The translations under genes and the position numbers were made by a program. 64,000 nucleotides of DNA from contig JAALGY010000062.1 of assembly GCA_032358165.1 (NCBI GenBank), positions 1,488,001 to 1,552,000 of the forward strand, given 5' to 3'. Every line of letters starts with the position of its first letter. Positions within the stretch are counted from its first letter, which is position 1. Origin of the DNA: Diplosphaera chodatii. Taxonomy: Eukaryota > Chlorophyta > Trebouxiophyceae > Prasiolales > Stichococcaceae. The notes below the pieces were generated by a model, which saw only the letters and a program-made list of their open reading frames with translations, had not been told where the DNA came from and did not search any database. Below are positions 20,962 to 33,174 of this stretch, piece by piece.

Positions 20962-22657
20962 GCCCGCCACCAGCGCCCGCAGGGGCTACACCTCCCGGGG
21001 GCCCGGGCGGCAGGTGGCCCCGCAGGTGCGCTCGGTCAGCTGTGCACTGCTCTGCGCAGCGCCCAGCTGTGCCGCACCGCCTGGCTGCGTCACATGATGA
21101 GCGGCGGCGTCACCAGGAAGGAAGTGGTGTTGGGTGGCAAAGCCGCCGCTGATGATAGGCTGGTTGACGGGCTTCGCAGCCCGCCTTCCCCTGCTGCGTC
21201 GCTGCCCAAGCCGGTGGAGTCTGCCCAGTGCTGTCCTGTGCCTGCCTACGGTCTGGCAGATGCCGGCAAAGGCTGCACAAGCGAGCTGTGAGCACCGCAA
21301 ATTCCTGCAGCCATGCGGGTCGTCTGTAATGGATGGGGTGGCAGCGAGGACCGGCTGCCCCCTGCAAGCTTCCACGGCCAGCGTGTGTTTCACATGCGCC
21401 GTGCCATATCACACCCAGTACAATTGTAGCTTCACTGCTGTTGATCTGCACCATCAGCAGCGCTGTCACTACCAGAAGTTGGCCCGGGAGTCATCGCAAC
21501 AGCCATCACGCCCCTCAGTTCCCGGCCAGTGATGAGGTACTGTCACGGAATGCTGTCGGTGACACACAGCTGCCTCGCTGAACTGCTCTCACAGCAAGCT
21601 TGGGGAGTCAGCTCCCCATCAGGCAAGCCACAGACCATCAGCACAGTCGCACGCTGTACACAGCAGCTACCACGGCTGACATGCATCTCAGCGCCGTTTA
21701 AGCTCATGCATGACGCCGATTCTGGTGACGCCAATTTCCCAACGCTTGGCGCAGGGAATCCGTCCTGCTTTTGACACCCCAAAATTGTCTACCCCGCTGA
21801 CACACATGCGTGCCGACTTATGCAATCGGCAAATCACCTGAACTGGTGCCTTTGCACCGGCCCACACTTCGGGGTGGAACCAGGGCTCTGTCCTGTGCTG
21901 TTGGCTTGGGTTGCCACCTTCTCGCTAGTTGATAGGAGTGCGGGATGCCGCGGCGCTTGCCAGCTGCTCACGATCTGTCACACTTTACGTCCTTGAAAGC
22001 GGTGATGTGCTGCGGGCAGCCATGCCAGACAAGATTGGCACTGAGCTCTGAAAGTAGCACGTGATGGGACTCTCCTGTTTCAGCGGGACCCAACCAAACC
22101 TCCAACACAGCAACAGGGCCTTTTGCTGCCACAGAGCTTACTGAGACCGACGGTACGTCGGCGACATCTCACACTCCAATGTGCAGCTAGTTTCTACTCT
22201 TATGTGTCGAAGGCCCCATATTTCTGCGATATCGCTTGCTCTTGATAGTTGCATGTCGCGGCACGCAGTAGTGCCTCTGTCATGATGGATTGTAAACATG
22301 TCAAACCACAAAGACGTCCTTAGTCATGCAAACAAGACATTGGAGACCTACATACACGTCACTGGAGTGGAAGAATACACCAGCTGCAGCTGCCATCACT
22401 GCTGCCGCCGCTCAGTGTGGTAGGCCGTAGCTACGTGGGCCGCCCCACATGTCATGCAACCGCCCACACAACATGCACAGCTTTGCCTCCATTTCGTCAT
22501 TCCTGCGGCACCAAGGCACTGTTGACGCATTTGCAGCCTTAACGCATTTGCAGCCTTAACGCATTTGCAGCCTTGCCTAGTCGAACGGCTGGAGCAAACG
22601 CAGCATGCAGCTGACGTCGCATGAGGTGGCCACACGTCAGGTGGTGCGGTGCACATA
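20962..22657. other. Gene-poor stretch with a 17-nt tandem repeat
   Basis: About 1.7 kb lies between the start of the Tudor-like gene and the stop of the CBP60-like gene, both on the minus strand. It is less GC-rich than the surrounding exons, especially 21780-22500. No ORF shows a recognisable product. It probably holds the Tudor-gene promoter and the CBP60-like 3' UTR, and it carries the repeat listed separately. Confidence 0.45.
22525..22574. repeat. Tandem repeat, 17-nt unit x3
   Basis: Three head-to-tail copies of acgcatttgcagcctta occur at 22525-22541, 22542-22558 and 22559-22574. The last copy differs at its end. The repeat lies just downstream of the CBP60-like gene's stop, in its probable 3' flank. 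Confidence 0.9.
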
Positions 22658-25600
22658 TTAAAGGGGCACCTTCATGTCGGTGGGGCCATTGGCATCGCCC
22701 TTGCTGCCGGCGGAGCCACCCTTGCTGCCGTTGGCCTCGCCGTTGGAGGCAGTTGGGGCGGGCTGCGCTGCGCTCGCTGGCTGTGCGGCTGACGAGGCCG
22801 GGGGCGCGGCGCTGGTGCTGGGCCCGCGCTGCGCTGCTGACGGCATGTCGTGCAGCATCGCCGCCGCTGCATTGGCGTCCAGCGGGCCCGCCTGCAACGG
22901 TGGGCGGTCCGCTCAGCACGCAGGTGTAATAGCTTCAGGGCTGTTTGCAGGCGAGACGACGGCCATGTGCAAAACCTCCACGCCGCTGCTGGACGACAAA
23001 CAACTGGCAGGTGGCTGCGCGCCCCCAAAGGACACACCGTGTCGGGCAGCTCCATGCTGTCCAGGTTGCCGAGGCCCATGGACGGCACGCGGCCCATGTT
23101 GAACTGGCCGCCCAGCGTCCCCGACGGCGACGTCATCATGCCGCCCTGCGTTCACACCACACCCGTTCACTGCCCCACTCAGCTTTAAGAGACACCGACT
23201 TTTGGGTGTGTGAAAGACTTTTGGGTGTGTGGAAGAGCAGGCCAAATGCGGCTCCCAGCCAGGTGTTGGCGTGGCACCACTCACCTCTGGAGGGTAGTGC
23301 GACACGAGCTGGTCCAGGTCTGCCGACTGGAAGGCGCCCAGGTTCAGCTGCCCGCTGGACAGGGAGCCAGCCTGCGATCAGGTGCCACATGCACCTTCAG
23401 GAATGCAAAGGGGTGTGTCTGGGTCTTCCCACACCATGTTGATAACGATCGAGTACAAACACAGAGCATGCTGCAGTGCCTCAGATGTGACACGCAGACG
23501 GCAGACCAGCTGGGTATCATCACTTGCAGGTGCATTGCATGAATAGTAAAGATTACCAAACGGCGGTAAGTGCACGAACCTGGTACATGCCGGGCAGATT
23601 GGCGAGGCCCCCGAGGTCCAGGCGGCCGGAACCACCAGCCGCATTGGAGAAGGGCGACCCCCTCGTCGTGACCGTGCCGCCAGGGCCGTTGGTCACGCTG
23701 GGCGAGTTGGCGTTCCTGCCGCTGCCTGCAGCAGCAGTGCTTCGCTGTTGAGGTCACATCAACGCCAGTTCTCGTTGTTCACGCTCAACAGCAGTGAGTC
23801 GTTTCCTGCTCAAGACTTTCTGATGCTTGCTGGCACGGCTGTCTCGCAGCACCTGAGGGCGGGATGCTGGGCGGGCGCGTGCCCAGGGGCTCGATCCGCC
23901 CGGGTATCAGGTTGGCCAAGTCCGGCGGCAGGCCAGGCAGGAACGCTGAGCCGGCGCCAAATGGAGCGCTGCTGGGGCCGTTGCTGAACGGGAAGCTGCC
24001 AATGCCGCCCGGCACTGCAGTGAGGTCGAATGAATGACGCTCAGCACAACCGATTGCATTCAGGCTTGGCACCCAAACAGTGTATGCAGCTCTGCACAAA
24101 CTGTCTGGATGGATTGCACGCTATCAAGAACTGAAAGCAGGCGATGCAGATGCAGGTCGCAGTGCCCTTGCAGAGTGTTGATTCGGTAGGAGACACTGCC
24201 CCGTTGTACCTGGAGAGCCGCTGGGAGGCGGTGCAGAAATGGACTCGGTGTTGACTGACACAGAGTCCAGCACGCCGGTGGACAGGAAGTGGTCGCTGTC
24301 CACCGGGTAGATGGCCCAGCCCGGGTGCCCCGGCTGCCACCACGACTGCACGCCCTGCGGCTGCAGCGTCCTCACCTGCGGCAGGGGAAGGGTGGCCGCT
24401 CTTGCCAGTCTCGATACAGGGCGGCAGAACGGCTCGCCTGAAGCAGGTGGCTGCTTCAGTGCGCATGATGCCGGGGCGCACCTGCTCGCGCTGCTGCGGC
24501 GTCTGCTGCGTCGCCAGGGTGGCCTCCATGGTCGTCTGCGTGCCCTCCTGTGACTTCTTATGCAGCAGGCCTGCATGGTGCAAAACCAGAAGGTTGGACA
24601 CTTTGACCAAATGCTCTGCATCATGGGAAGTTGGATGAGAATTGCTGATGGTGCATCGGTGGGTTGGCAGGCTCACCCACAGGTCGATCGAGGTCCACAT
24701 TGCCGAGGCGGCATGTGAACAGCAGCCCAACCTCCATGTTGGCCTTATCAGCGTACCTAGCCATTGCAGAGGCCACCGTTCAACATACAGCTGCGAAGAG
24801 ACCGACCGCAGTATGTCACAATCTGGTGTGCTGTGCCAATATGCTGCGCGTAACGAGCATGAGACATGTTGGCCTGCTCGGGCCGGTGCAAACGCACCAG
24901 ATGCGCATGCGGTTGTCAGCAACCACCGCCCGCATTGCATGGTCCCGCGCATCATCCCACTTCTCCTTGCTCAGCTTCAGCACCTGCTGCAGCTTCTGCC
25001 GCAGGTGGCCGTCCTGCTCCGCCAGCAGCGCCAGCTTCCGGAACTCGCCCACTGCAGCAGGTGGTTGGCAATCAAGTCAGTGACTCCGCAGGGTGTCATA
25101 GTGGCACACCACACGCTTTGTTCAAAGCTACACCAATACATATCCTTTATTCACATCCGCCGGTGGATGGAATGATCCCCTAGAATCATCCGCTTTGCCG
25201 GATGGCTGGATACAAGCAGACGCACCCTTGTTGATGCAGTTGGTAGGCACACTGATGTCGATGCCGGAGCCGATAGCAGCGCCGTGGATGTCCTGCAGCT
25301 TCTTGACGGTCTCCTTGCCCATGTGCTCCAGCTTGGAGACGTGGTCGTCCACATTGGGGATCTCCACCTTGCCCGCCGTCCTCGTGCGCCGCGTCGCCAC
25401 CTGAGCAGGGTTTTGACATGCCATTGATGGAATCAGGGCACGGTTGACTATTTGTGATTGCCTCCAGCACACGCCTGCTGCAAATTAGTGCTTGTCTCCG
25501 GCCACACCCTTCAAAGTCAAATCGAGAACCACTTGTGACGGTGCTGACAGCTTGGCCACTCACCACGAAGCCCTCGGAGACGGCGTGGCGGATGGCGAGG

Positions 25601-27118
25601 CGGCGGCCCTCGGTGTGCACCGCGCGCACCAGCAGCCGGAAGGGCGGCTTGCGCCCCGACAGCATCGCCTCGCTGCTGTCGCTGACGTGCAGGTCCGGCA
25701 GCTGCGCCATGCCCCGCTGCACGACCCACACGCCATGTCACTTGCAGAGGGGCAGGTGCTTAAGACGCCTGCTCTTGGAGCCGCAGCCCAGCCAGCCATG
25801 TGCAGTCCTGAGAGAAGTACGTGCCCATGGAACCCAAGGTATTCAGGTTGGCGAGGTCGCCTCACCGAGAGCTGGACGAGGACTTTGTTGTCGGGGGTGT
25901 GGGAGCCGGAGCCGCCGGGCTGCAGCAGCGGCGTGCTCTTGTTGTTGAGCAGCAGCGAGCAGCTGTCTAGGTCGTCGTCCCGCTCCACCCCCGCCTCCAG
26001 ACACTTGGCGTCGTATGCGTTGCCGTCCAGGATGCACATCTGCGCAGGGTGAGCAAGATGGTGGGTCGATGCCTGGATCACAAAGCTGTGAGAACTGCAG
26101 GCCTGCTGCCTAGGAGCGCATGAGCATGGCGCTATCATGAGAACCTCCAGAGAGTGCTGGTGACCTCAAGAGCCCTGGTATCCTCGAACGAGCTGTTGCT
26201 GTCAGCAAATGAGCGTTGCAATAGAAACAATGACTTGCCTCCAGCTGCACGTCGGGGATCTCCTCGCCGACCGGCACGCCGGTCGCCCGGTCGATGATCT
26301 CCACCCTAATGGGCGCCTCGCACTTGGCCTTCAGGATGTCGTTGACCAGGTACTTGGGTGCGAAGTTGACGTTGCAGCGGCGGTGCGGGTTGTGCTCGCA
26401 CAGCACACATTGCGGGTCCAGACACCCCAGGCTCCTATTGCGCAGGGCCAGAAAGTGCTGTCAGCTGCCTGGACTGGATCCTCATCACTGAAACAGCAGC
26501 AGCAGTACCACCGTTGAGCACCCACCAGGCGACCCAGCATCGCACTGGGTCACAGTGTCGGAAGCCCAGCGCTTTGCAGGGACTGGTCAGGCAGGATCTC
26601 GTGCGATGCAGGTCAGCACAGACCTGCCAGCTTGGGGCAATATGTCTTCAGTGCTTTCAATCAATAGGTGCCTGTGAACGGCTCACAAGCAGTCGTGGCG
26701 AAAGACCAGCTGCAGATCCCGGTTCTCCACTGACGCCGGCCCATACTCGGGCGGCGGCAGCATCGCAATGGTCTGCGCTGCAGCCTGCTCCAGCAGGTTC
26801 GGCGGCAGCGCCGGCGCCACGCGCCGACCGAACGGCATGGCAAACTGGATGAGCCGTGCTCGCACATAGTCCTGCGACGATAGAGAAGTTGCTAAGGGTG
26901 GTGATGCCCCGGCGACAGGTTGGCATGCCGACCAAGCCGCTGCATGCCAAAGGCGGTGTGTGTACATGCAAACGCTACATCTGTGCACTGCATCACCGCA
27001 GTACGCGTGTTTGCGGGTGAGTCCGGGTGTGCAGAGTAGCAATGCCCACCTCCACAGGCCGCGGCGGCACTGCATGGAGCTCTGGCGGCACTTGCACCCC
27101 CCTGTGCTCGTCTCCCAT
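22658..27118 (-). CDS. CBP60-like calmodulin-binding-protein-60 family protein
   Basis: The exon order matches the CBP60 (Calmodulin_bind, PF07887) layout. Near the N-terminus, PASVENRDLQLVFRHDC corresponds to the family's NR-x-LQL-x-F opening. Then come APIRVEIIDRATGVPVGEEI and PDVQLEMCILDGNAYD, then LPDLHVSDSSEAMLSGR, KPPFRLLVRAVHTEGRRLAI and RHAVSEGFVV, then VDDHVSKLEHMGKETVKKLQ, and QKLQQVLKLSKEKWDDARDH with VVADNRMRIWY. In land plants these proteins are nuclear, DNA-binding regulators of defence genes. Unusually, a cysteine cluster (C-x4-C-x2-C-x7-C, ~26432-26378) replaces the usual region after NRDLQL. The C-terminal third is Pro/Ser/Gly-rich and ends NGPTDMKVPL at 22658. The start MGDEHRG (27118) is the simplest choice, but the frame is open further upstream. 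Calmodulin binding cannot be judged from sequence alone. Confidence 0.75.
23197..23234. repeat. 19-nt direct duplication in CBP60-like intron
   Basis: Two adjacent copies of gacttttgggtgtgtgaaa occur (23197-23215 and 23216-23234, one mismatch) between two coding exons of the CBP60-like gene. It appears to be a recent slippage duplication. Confidence 0.85.
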
Positions 27119-28000
27119 GGTGCCGAGCAGCTCTATCGTTTGAGCATGTCGGAGCGGCAAGCTGTGGGCCGCTGCGGCCCCGGATCGCTGATCAAGCGGC
27201 TGGTACCCGCCTTTTCGAACGTGCACACTCGGCAGGCGAGGCGCTGGGAGCCCGCCCAGGAAAGTGTGGCTCAAAGGCAGAGCGTTGCCTCGCGATCAGC
27301 GGTAGCTGGGCCTTGTTTGACCACAGCGCTGCAGCTGCAACAGTGGTAGAGCGTCGGGACGGGGCTGGCGCCGTTTTGTGACGGGGGGTCGCAGGCAGCT
27401 ACGTGGGTATGCAGAAGCGGGGCGATTGGGCGAGTGTGCGGTGCAGCACGACACGCGCAGTCGACACCCTCGGTACGGTCGCCCGACATGCAGCACAATT
27501 ATGGTCACAACCCGCGGCACCTTCCTTGCAACTCTCGCCAATGAGCGCAGTGGCAGAAGCTGATTCTGGCCGCCCTGAGGGGATTTGCGCCCACACCCTA
27601 CCCACGCGTCCCCCGTCGATGGTCCGACGTCTCCCTTTCAACGGCACCCAGCACATGGTCGTGTCGCGGTTTCGAACGCCCTTTCCCTTTCCTGCAGGGT
27701 GGGTTTCCAGACGATCATCATCGAACTCAACACCAGTCCAGCAACACTGTACATTATTCACCGTAGCAGACAAGGACGCTTTCTGGTTACATTGCAACAC
27801 CCATCGTGCAGGCACGCGTCCCATCTCTACGTGTCTGCGGTCACATGCGCCTGTGCTGTGACTATAAGCGCCGCAGCCGCTGCGAATTCGTCAGCTGAGA
27901 CCAGCCTGCTTCATTTGAAACACAAGAAAATACTTGCAGCTCCAGATAACATTGTTACCCGCTGCCACGACGCCAAGACAGCTCAGTGGCGGCTGCGGGC
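27119..28000. other. Divergent intergenic region, CBP60-like / CCCH gene
   Basis: Head-to-head arrangement: the CBP60-like gene starts leftward and the CCCH zinc-finger gene starts rightward. This stretch should hold both promoters and 5' UTRs. ORFs here lack recognisable motifs. Confidence 0.4.
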
Positions 28001-29766
28001 ATGAACAACATGAACAACATGAACGGCATCCCGCCGCACATGATGCCTGGGCAGTTCATGCAGGGCGGTATGGGCGGCATGCACCCCGTGAGACCATTCG
28101 TTACACCTGTCTGGCTTTGTGCAGCCACTGCGCAGCTATCAGCCTCGATTAGACTTTGCTCTACACGCATGCGCATCAGCGTATTGCCTGTTCCTGTCTG
28201 CTGCAGATGATGGTCGCTGGCATGGGTGGCCCGGGCATGATGGGGCCTATGGGGATTCCGCCGATGGGCCCAATGGGACCTGGCATGCGGCCGCCCATGG
28301 CGCCCGATGTCGACCCCGGGCGCATGATGTTCTACAAGACCCGCATCTGCCATGCGTGCGTCGGTTTCCGTACCTTGGCAATGAACGCGACCATATTGCT
28401 GACACTCGGTCTGTAGCGCTTCCGACGCCATGACCTTGTGAGCTTGTCGGGCGGCAGGTGGCAGCAGGGCCGGTGCAACTACGGTGACACCTGCAAGTAT
28501 GCACACGGAGAGCAGGACCTCAAACGGCCAGCAGGTGAGCGTCATAGCCATGCGCAGGGCTGCCAGGCGCTGAGCATGGGCGTGGCGCCTCCCACTATCC
28601 AGGCCTTCAGCCATACACTGCTGACAAGCGAGCTGTTGAACGTGTGTGCAGGCCAGGCTTTCGGGCCAGGCTTTCAGGGGCCGCTGTACAAGACACGGCT
28701 GTGTTACAAGTTCATGGACACCGGCAGCTGTGAGAAGGGTGATCTGTGCAACTTTGCACACGGCAAGCACGACCTCAGGCCAGAGCCTGATGGCACAGCG
28801 CGGGGTGGGTAGAGCTGAAGCAGCCGTACCACTTTGCTTACCATGCATGGCCATGCCTGGCAGAAGTTGTCTGCCGAATACTGGACAAGCAAGCAAATCG
28901 TGTGCAAGGTGTGATCCTCGGTGCTTGAGCCTTCTGTGTTATATGCTCAGGTGCAAAAGGGGACAAAGCCGGGGACAGGCGGCCACCTCCGCGGCCAGAC
29001 AGCGCCGAGGCTGCAGCAGCAGAGATCGGCATGCAGCTGCCGCCAGGCTTCGATGAGCGCCAGGTGACATTGGTGATGCCAAAGGAGGACCCATGCTGCA
29101 AGATGGTTTTGTCTCTCCTGCATCTTGATCTGGGCATGTTGGTCCAGACTTGACTCTGCCTGCACTGTGCAACTGCACACATGCGTGGGTAATGGCACAA
29201 GCATTCGGCATGCTCGACCCATTCTATGCGGTCGGCGAAACGTGCATCTGAACATGTGTTCTGGTGCAGCAACCCGGCGTCCGGCCAGCTCCAGCGCCGC
29301 CGCCCGGCCCGCGGCCCCCGCCCGGGCCGCCTCCGCCTGCAGCGCCGCCTGCGTCAGCAGCAGCAGGTGCCGTGATGGTTTTGGGCACCGTATTGCCGGG
29401 CTCCCGGGTCCTTGTGTGGGTGCTGCCCTTGAGCATGGCCGTCACTGTCTACCCTGTCGACTTGACGGTTGCACAGCATGAAATCAAAACATACTGAATC
29501 GCGTGTATTGCTCTAGCTTCAAACATAGCCAACCTAATGAGGGTGCAGGGCCGGCGCCGCCGCCACAGCCACCAGCGGGCCCGCCCCCCGAGGTGTCCTA
29601 CACCGACCGCGTGCGTGCGATGTGCGTGCTCATGGGTGTCGGCACCATCGGCGCCGGCGACCTGCCGACGGGCGCCATGGCGGCGGCCATTGCGTCCGTG
29701 AAGGACCGCAGCGTGTTTGCCAGCACAAACTATGCAGACGCCATAGGGCAGTTTGTGCATGGCTGA
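28001..29766 (+). CDS. TTP/TIS11-like tandem CCCH zinc-finger RNA-binding protein
   Basis: Two CCCH fingers each follow the YKTR(I/L)C lead-in typical of tristetraprolin-type proteins, which bind AU-rich 3' UTR elements. Finger 1 is FYKTRIC joined by a splice to HAWQQGRCNYGDTCKYAH, giving C-x7-C-x5-C-x3-H. Finger 2 is LYKTRLCYKFMDTGSCEKGD then LCNFAH, the canonical C-x8-C-x5-C-x3-H. The N-terminus is Met/Gly/Pro-rich, beginning MNNMNNMNG with a 12-nt-type micro-repeat. After the fingers come Pro-rich linkers and a C-terminal helical segment, VSYTDRVRAMCVLMGVGTIG, ending DAIGQFVHG and TGA at 29766. The ATG at 28001 is the first in the exon; the upstream frame is open, so a 5' exon cannot be excluded. 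Cytoplasmic mRNA decay or translational control is inferred from the family. Confidence 0.85.
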
Positions 29767-30221
29767 CAATGGCGATGTGGGGCGGCCAACCATCTGTATT
29801 AGTCAGAGACGGAGGTAGCCAACCCACACCTTCCCTGTCAATGTGCGAGTGCATGAACGTGGACGATTGGGGTCGTGTGTGTTGATGGTTGTTGCTCGTG
29901 CAACGGCTTCACCTGCGGGGGCACGCAAATTATCACATCCCTAATGAGCTGAGAAACGTGTCGAGGTGTTGTCTGCACGTGCCGTTTGCCATTCATCAGC
30001 TTACCTGGTGCACAGTCAAGCGAGCAAGTAAGAGCCAGCGCAGACCTGTAAGGCCTATCAGACCGCACAGCACGCCATCCAAAAGAAGGTAGCCTCGCCG
30101 CAAAAGACCGCACTGCTCCTGTCACCTAGAGATAGCGTCAGGCAGCAAAGTTCCACGACGCGGCTACCGATAGTCAGACCGCGTGCGCAGCTGTTCAGCG
30201 GCCAGCACAAATTGTGAGACC
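29767..30221. other. Intergenic region, CCCH gene / TauD-like gene
   Basis: It lies between two plus-strand genes and should contain the CCCH-gene 3' UTR and the promoter of the TauD-like gene. No coding signal was seen. Confidence 0.4.
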
Positions 30222-33174
30222 ATGCCTCCGCTCGACTTCGACGGGCTGCCGGCCGGCTACGACCTGCACACCCTCACGGACCACGAGCACGATGTGGCGG
30301 TGCACACCGCCAAGCAGCTGCCTTTGCCTCCTGCACCGCAGCCCAACATCGGGTAAGTCGTGCTTGTTGGCCCTGACGCGCATCGGGGTTGTACCATACC
30401 TTCATGGCGTTTCGGACTGCCTTCGCTATTGACGCTTGTGCAGCTGCTGTTGCCAGCCGACAGTGACCAACGGCGCGTTCGTTTGATGACAGCAGCTACT
30501 CCGCGCAGGACCTCGCCTCAGGACGACGTGACGCCCTTCACAATCATCGAGGGGCCCGCGGCGTGGCGCTCCGCGGACCTGCGCAGGCGCCCGGAGGAGT
30601 GGCTGTACCACCTGACGCCCCAGGTGCCCGGCCGCAGGCACTGGCCGCCGTGACCACAGTCTATATGTGAAAAGTGAGGAAATAGAAAAGCTCACAACTT
30701 CGCCTGCGCGGTGTCTGTGTCCCAACAGGACATCGATGAGCTGGACGCCGCCGTGCGGGAGGTGGAGGCCAGCGGCATTGACGCCGTCGAAAAGGTGCCG
30801 CTCACACTGTCGCACTCAAACAATCGATCCAAGCAGAATCGCCTGGCGTGGTGCAGGCGGATGCAGGTATCTGCTGCTTTTGCAGGTGCCCACTGTGACC
30901 AAGGATGAGTTCCCACTGCCGTCATTCGGAGCCAAGCTCCGGGAGCTGGCCGCTGGAGTCTCTCACGGCCGCGGTTTCCAGATCATGCGCGGCGTGCCCG
31001 TCGAGCGGTGCGCACCAAAGGTTGTATGTATGGCGGCGGCAGCACACATCGTGCTCCACTCTGTCTTCGAGTGTCGCTATGGCCAACACATTGGGTTACC
31101 TATGTTGCAGCTACAACCGCTTGCAGCTGGTCATCCTATGGTGGGGCATCGGCCAGCACATCGGACGGGTGCTGCCCATCAACAAGTATGGGCACCTGGT
31201 CAACCACCTGCACCAGGTCATCAGCGGCGATGGTGTGTTGCCTCCACACCATGCTGACAGCCGAGTATGCTTCCTAGTGTACATGCTGCATGGCCAGTTC
31301 GGCTGCTGATAGCTCTCTATGACGCTTTTGACGACTGCCAGATAGCTGTTGATGGTAAGCTACGTCGAGAAGCTGCACCTGGGCTGCTCATCACGCCCTC
31401 TTGCTGCCATGCAGAAATCAAGGGCAAGAAGAGCCGCTCACCAAACACCAACATGAAGCAGAACTTTCACAGGTACGTGGCATTTCATGGTTGCCACCTG
31501 CCCCCCAACCAGCATTGCCACATTATGTCGTGTGCTTTGCAGTAGCCTGCACCAGACATTGCTTACCTCACGGTTGTGTTGCCCTGCAGCGACCAGTTCT
31601 GCATCGACATCGTGGGCATGCTGTCCATCGGCAAGGCGCTGCAGGGGGGCGACAGCCGCTGGGTGTCCTCCGTCACTATCCACAACGAGCTGCTGCGCCG
31701 TGGCCGCCAGGTGCGCTTCCATCGTCCTGGCTCCAACTTGCCCCGTTGCAGCCTCACGTCTGCAGCTTCGGCCACCTGCAGCAGTCCAGCAGTACTACTG
31801 CTTGCAAACTTGATTGAGCATTCAGTTCCTTGAGGGTTGCATGTTCAGTGTCGAGCAAAAAGCACATGGTGCCTGCGTACTAGGTATGTGACTTGTAGTC
31901 AACTGGCCTTGTTGTGCAAGCCGTGTGCTGCCTGTCCAGGACCTGGTGGAAGCGCTGACACAGAGGAACTTCTGGATCGGCGCCACCGGCTACCTATCAG
32001 ATGCAGCAGACCGGCTTGTGGAGCCTGATGGCAGGTGAGGCTTTGCTAGGTGTGCGACAGTCCTCTTACTGCTTCTCAACACGTCCAAGCGCAAATTTTA
32101 CATCTGTCCCTCGGGCTGCAGGAAGAACTTTGTGCCAGTGAGTCCGTTCCACTACGAGGAGGACGGCCGCCTGCACGTCGTGTTCATGGGCTCCGGCTAC
32201 TATGCCGCCCAGGTGCGCGTGTGGTGTCCCAATACATGCTCGCTGCACGTCCCCGTTCTTAGGATGCCAAGGACACATGAGCCTGCAACTGTCTAACAAC
32301 AAGCTGTGAGGTGCTTCGTTGCTTACACGCACCCATGCTCATAGCTCCTCCTGAACCACAGGAGAAGGAGTTTGTGCCACGATTGAGCCCCCTGCAGCTG
32401 GAGGCCCTCAGGTGCCTTCGCCGTCTGAGCTCAACTACGTCCTGCCCCAAGATGATGTTCAAGTGTCCCGTTGCAAGCCTGCATGGCAGTGTGCACTGTG
32501 GGACTGACAGCACTCGATGCTCCCGCTGCATGCCATGTGCAGGACGGTGCAGGCCATCGCGCTGGACCCGGAGCTGCACTTCCGGATGGTCCTGCAGCCG
32601 GGCGACATCCAGTGGGTGCACAACACCACCATGATGCACACGCGCGACGGCTTCACAGACGGCGAGGTGGGCGGCGGTGATGCGGCAGCACTGAAATTGA
32701 CGTACAGCTCGGCACGGTGCTGTTGCCGCTGTCAATGTCCTTGTCATGGGCAAAGAGCTGCGCTGAGCAATCTGATGTCCCCAGCTACCGAAAACCAAGC
32801 CCGCATGGTGTGGACCACAGGAGCCGGGCCAGAAGCGGCACCTGCTGCGCTGGTGGGTGGACACCAGCGGCAGGGACCCGGCTGAGCTGCGGGCCGTGGG
32901 CCCGCTGCCGTGCTTCGGGGAGCGCCTCGCCGACCCAGCGGGTCAGCGCTCCAGCAGCTAGTGTGTCAGCCGCCAGCCAGTGTCTCTTTGAGTGATGATC
33001 GTCCACATGTAAGTTCTGTGACATGCTTCTGCATTGACATGAGCCAGCTGCTCTCAAAGGTGACCTGGCAGTGGCTTGTGCTGATGCATAACAGGTGGCT
33101 GGCCGCAGCCGCCGGGCACCACGCCCAAGATTGTGCTGGACACAGACGACAAGACAAAGGCCCAGTTCTTCTAG
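30222..33174 (+). CDS. TauD/TfdA-family 2-oxoglutarate/Fe(II) dioxygenase-like protein
   Basis: Exon 1 (30222-30352) joins at a GTAAGT donor to exon 2 (30509-30623), which reads FTIIEGPAAWRSADLRRRPE. Later exons give FGAKLRELAAGVSHGRGFQI, GIGQHIGRVLPINKYGHLV, then NFHSDQFCIDIVGMLSIGKA, VSSVTIHNELLRRG, FVPVSPFHYEEDGRLHVVFM, IALDPELHFRMVLQPGDIQW with VHNTTMMHTRDGF, and KRHLLRWWVDTSGRD. The iron ligands are visible as H-S-D and the distal His, and the C-terminal Arg is in KRHLLRW. The H and D of H-S-D are split by an intron. The last exon is GGWPQPPGTTPKIVLDTDD with tandem TAG stops at 33172. Related plant and bacterial proteins oxidise small acids, but the substrate here is unknown. The fold assignment is strong and the function is open. 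Confidence 0.85.

Noticed and set aside
20984..22650. Possible transposon remnant in the gene-poor stretch
   Set aside because: No terminal inverted repeats, target-site duplication, transposase or reverse-transcriptase motif was found.
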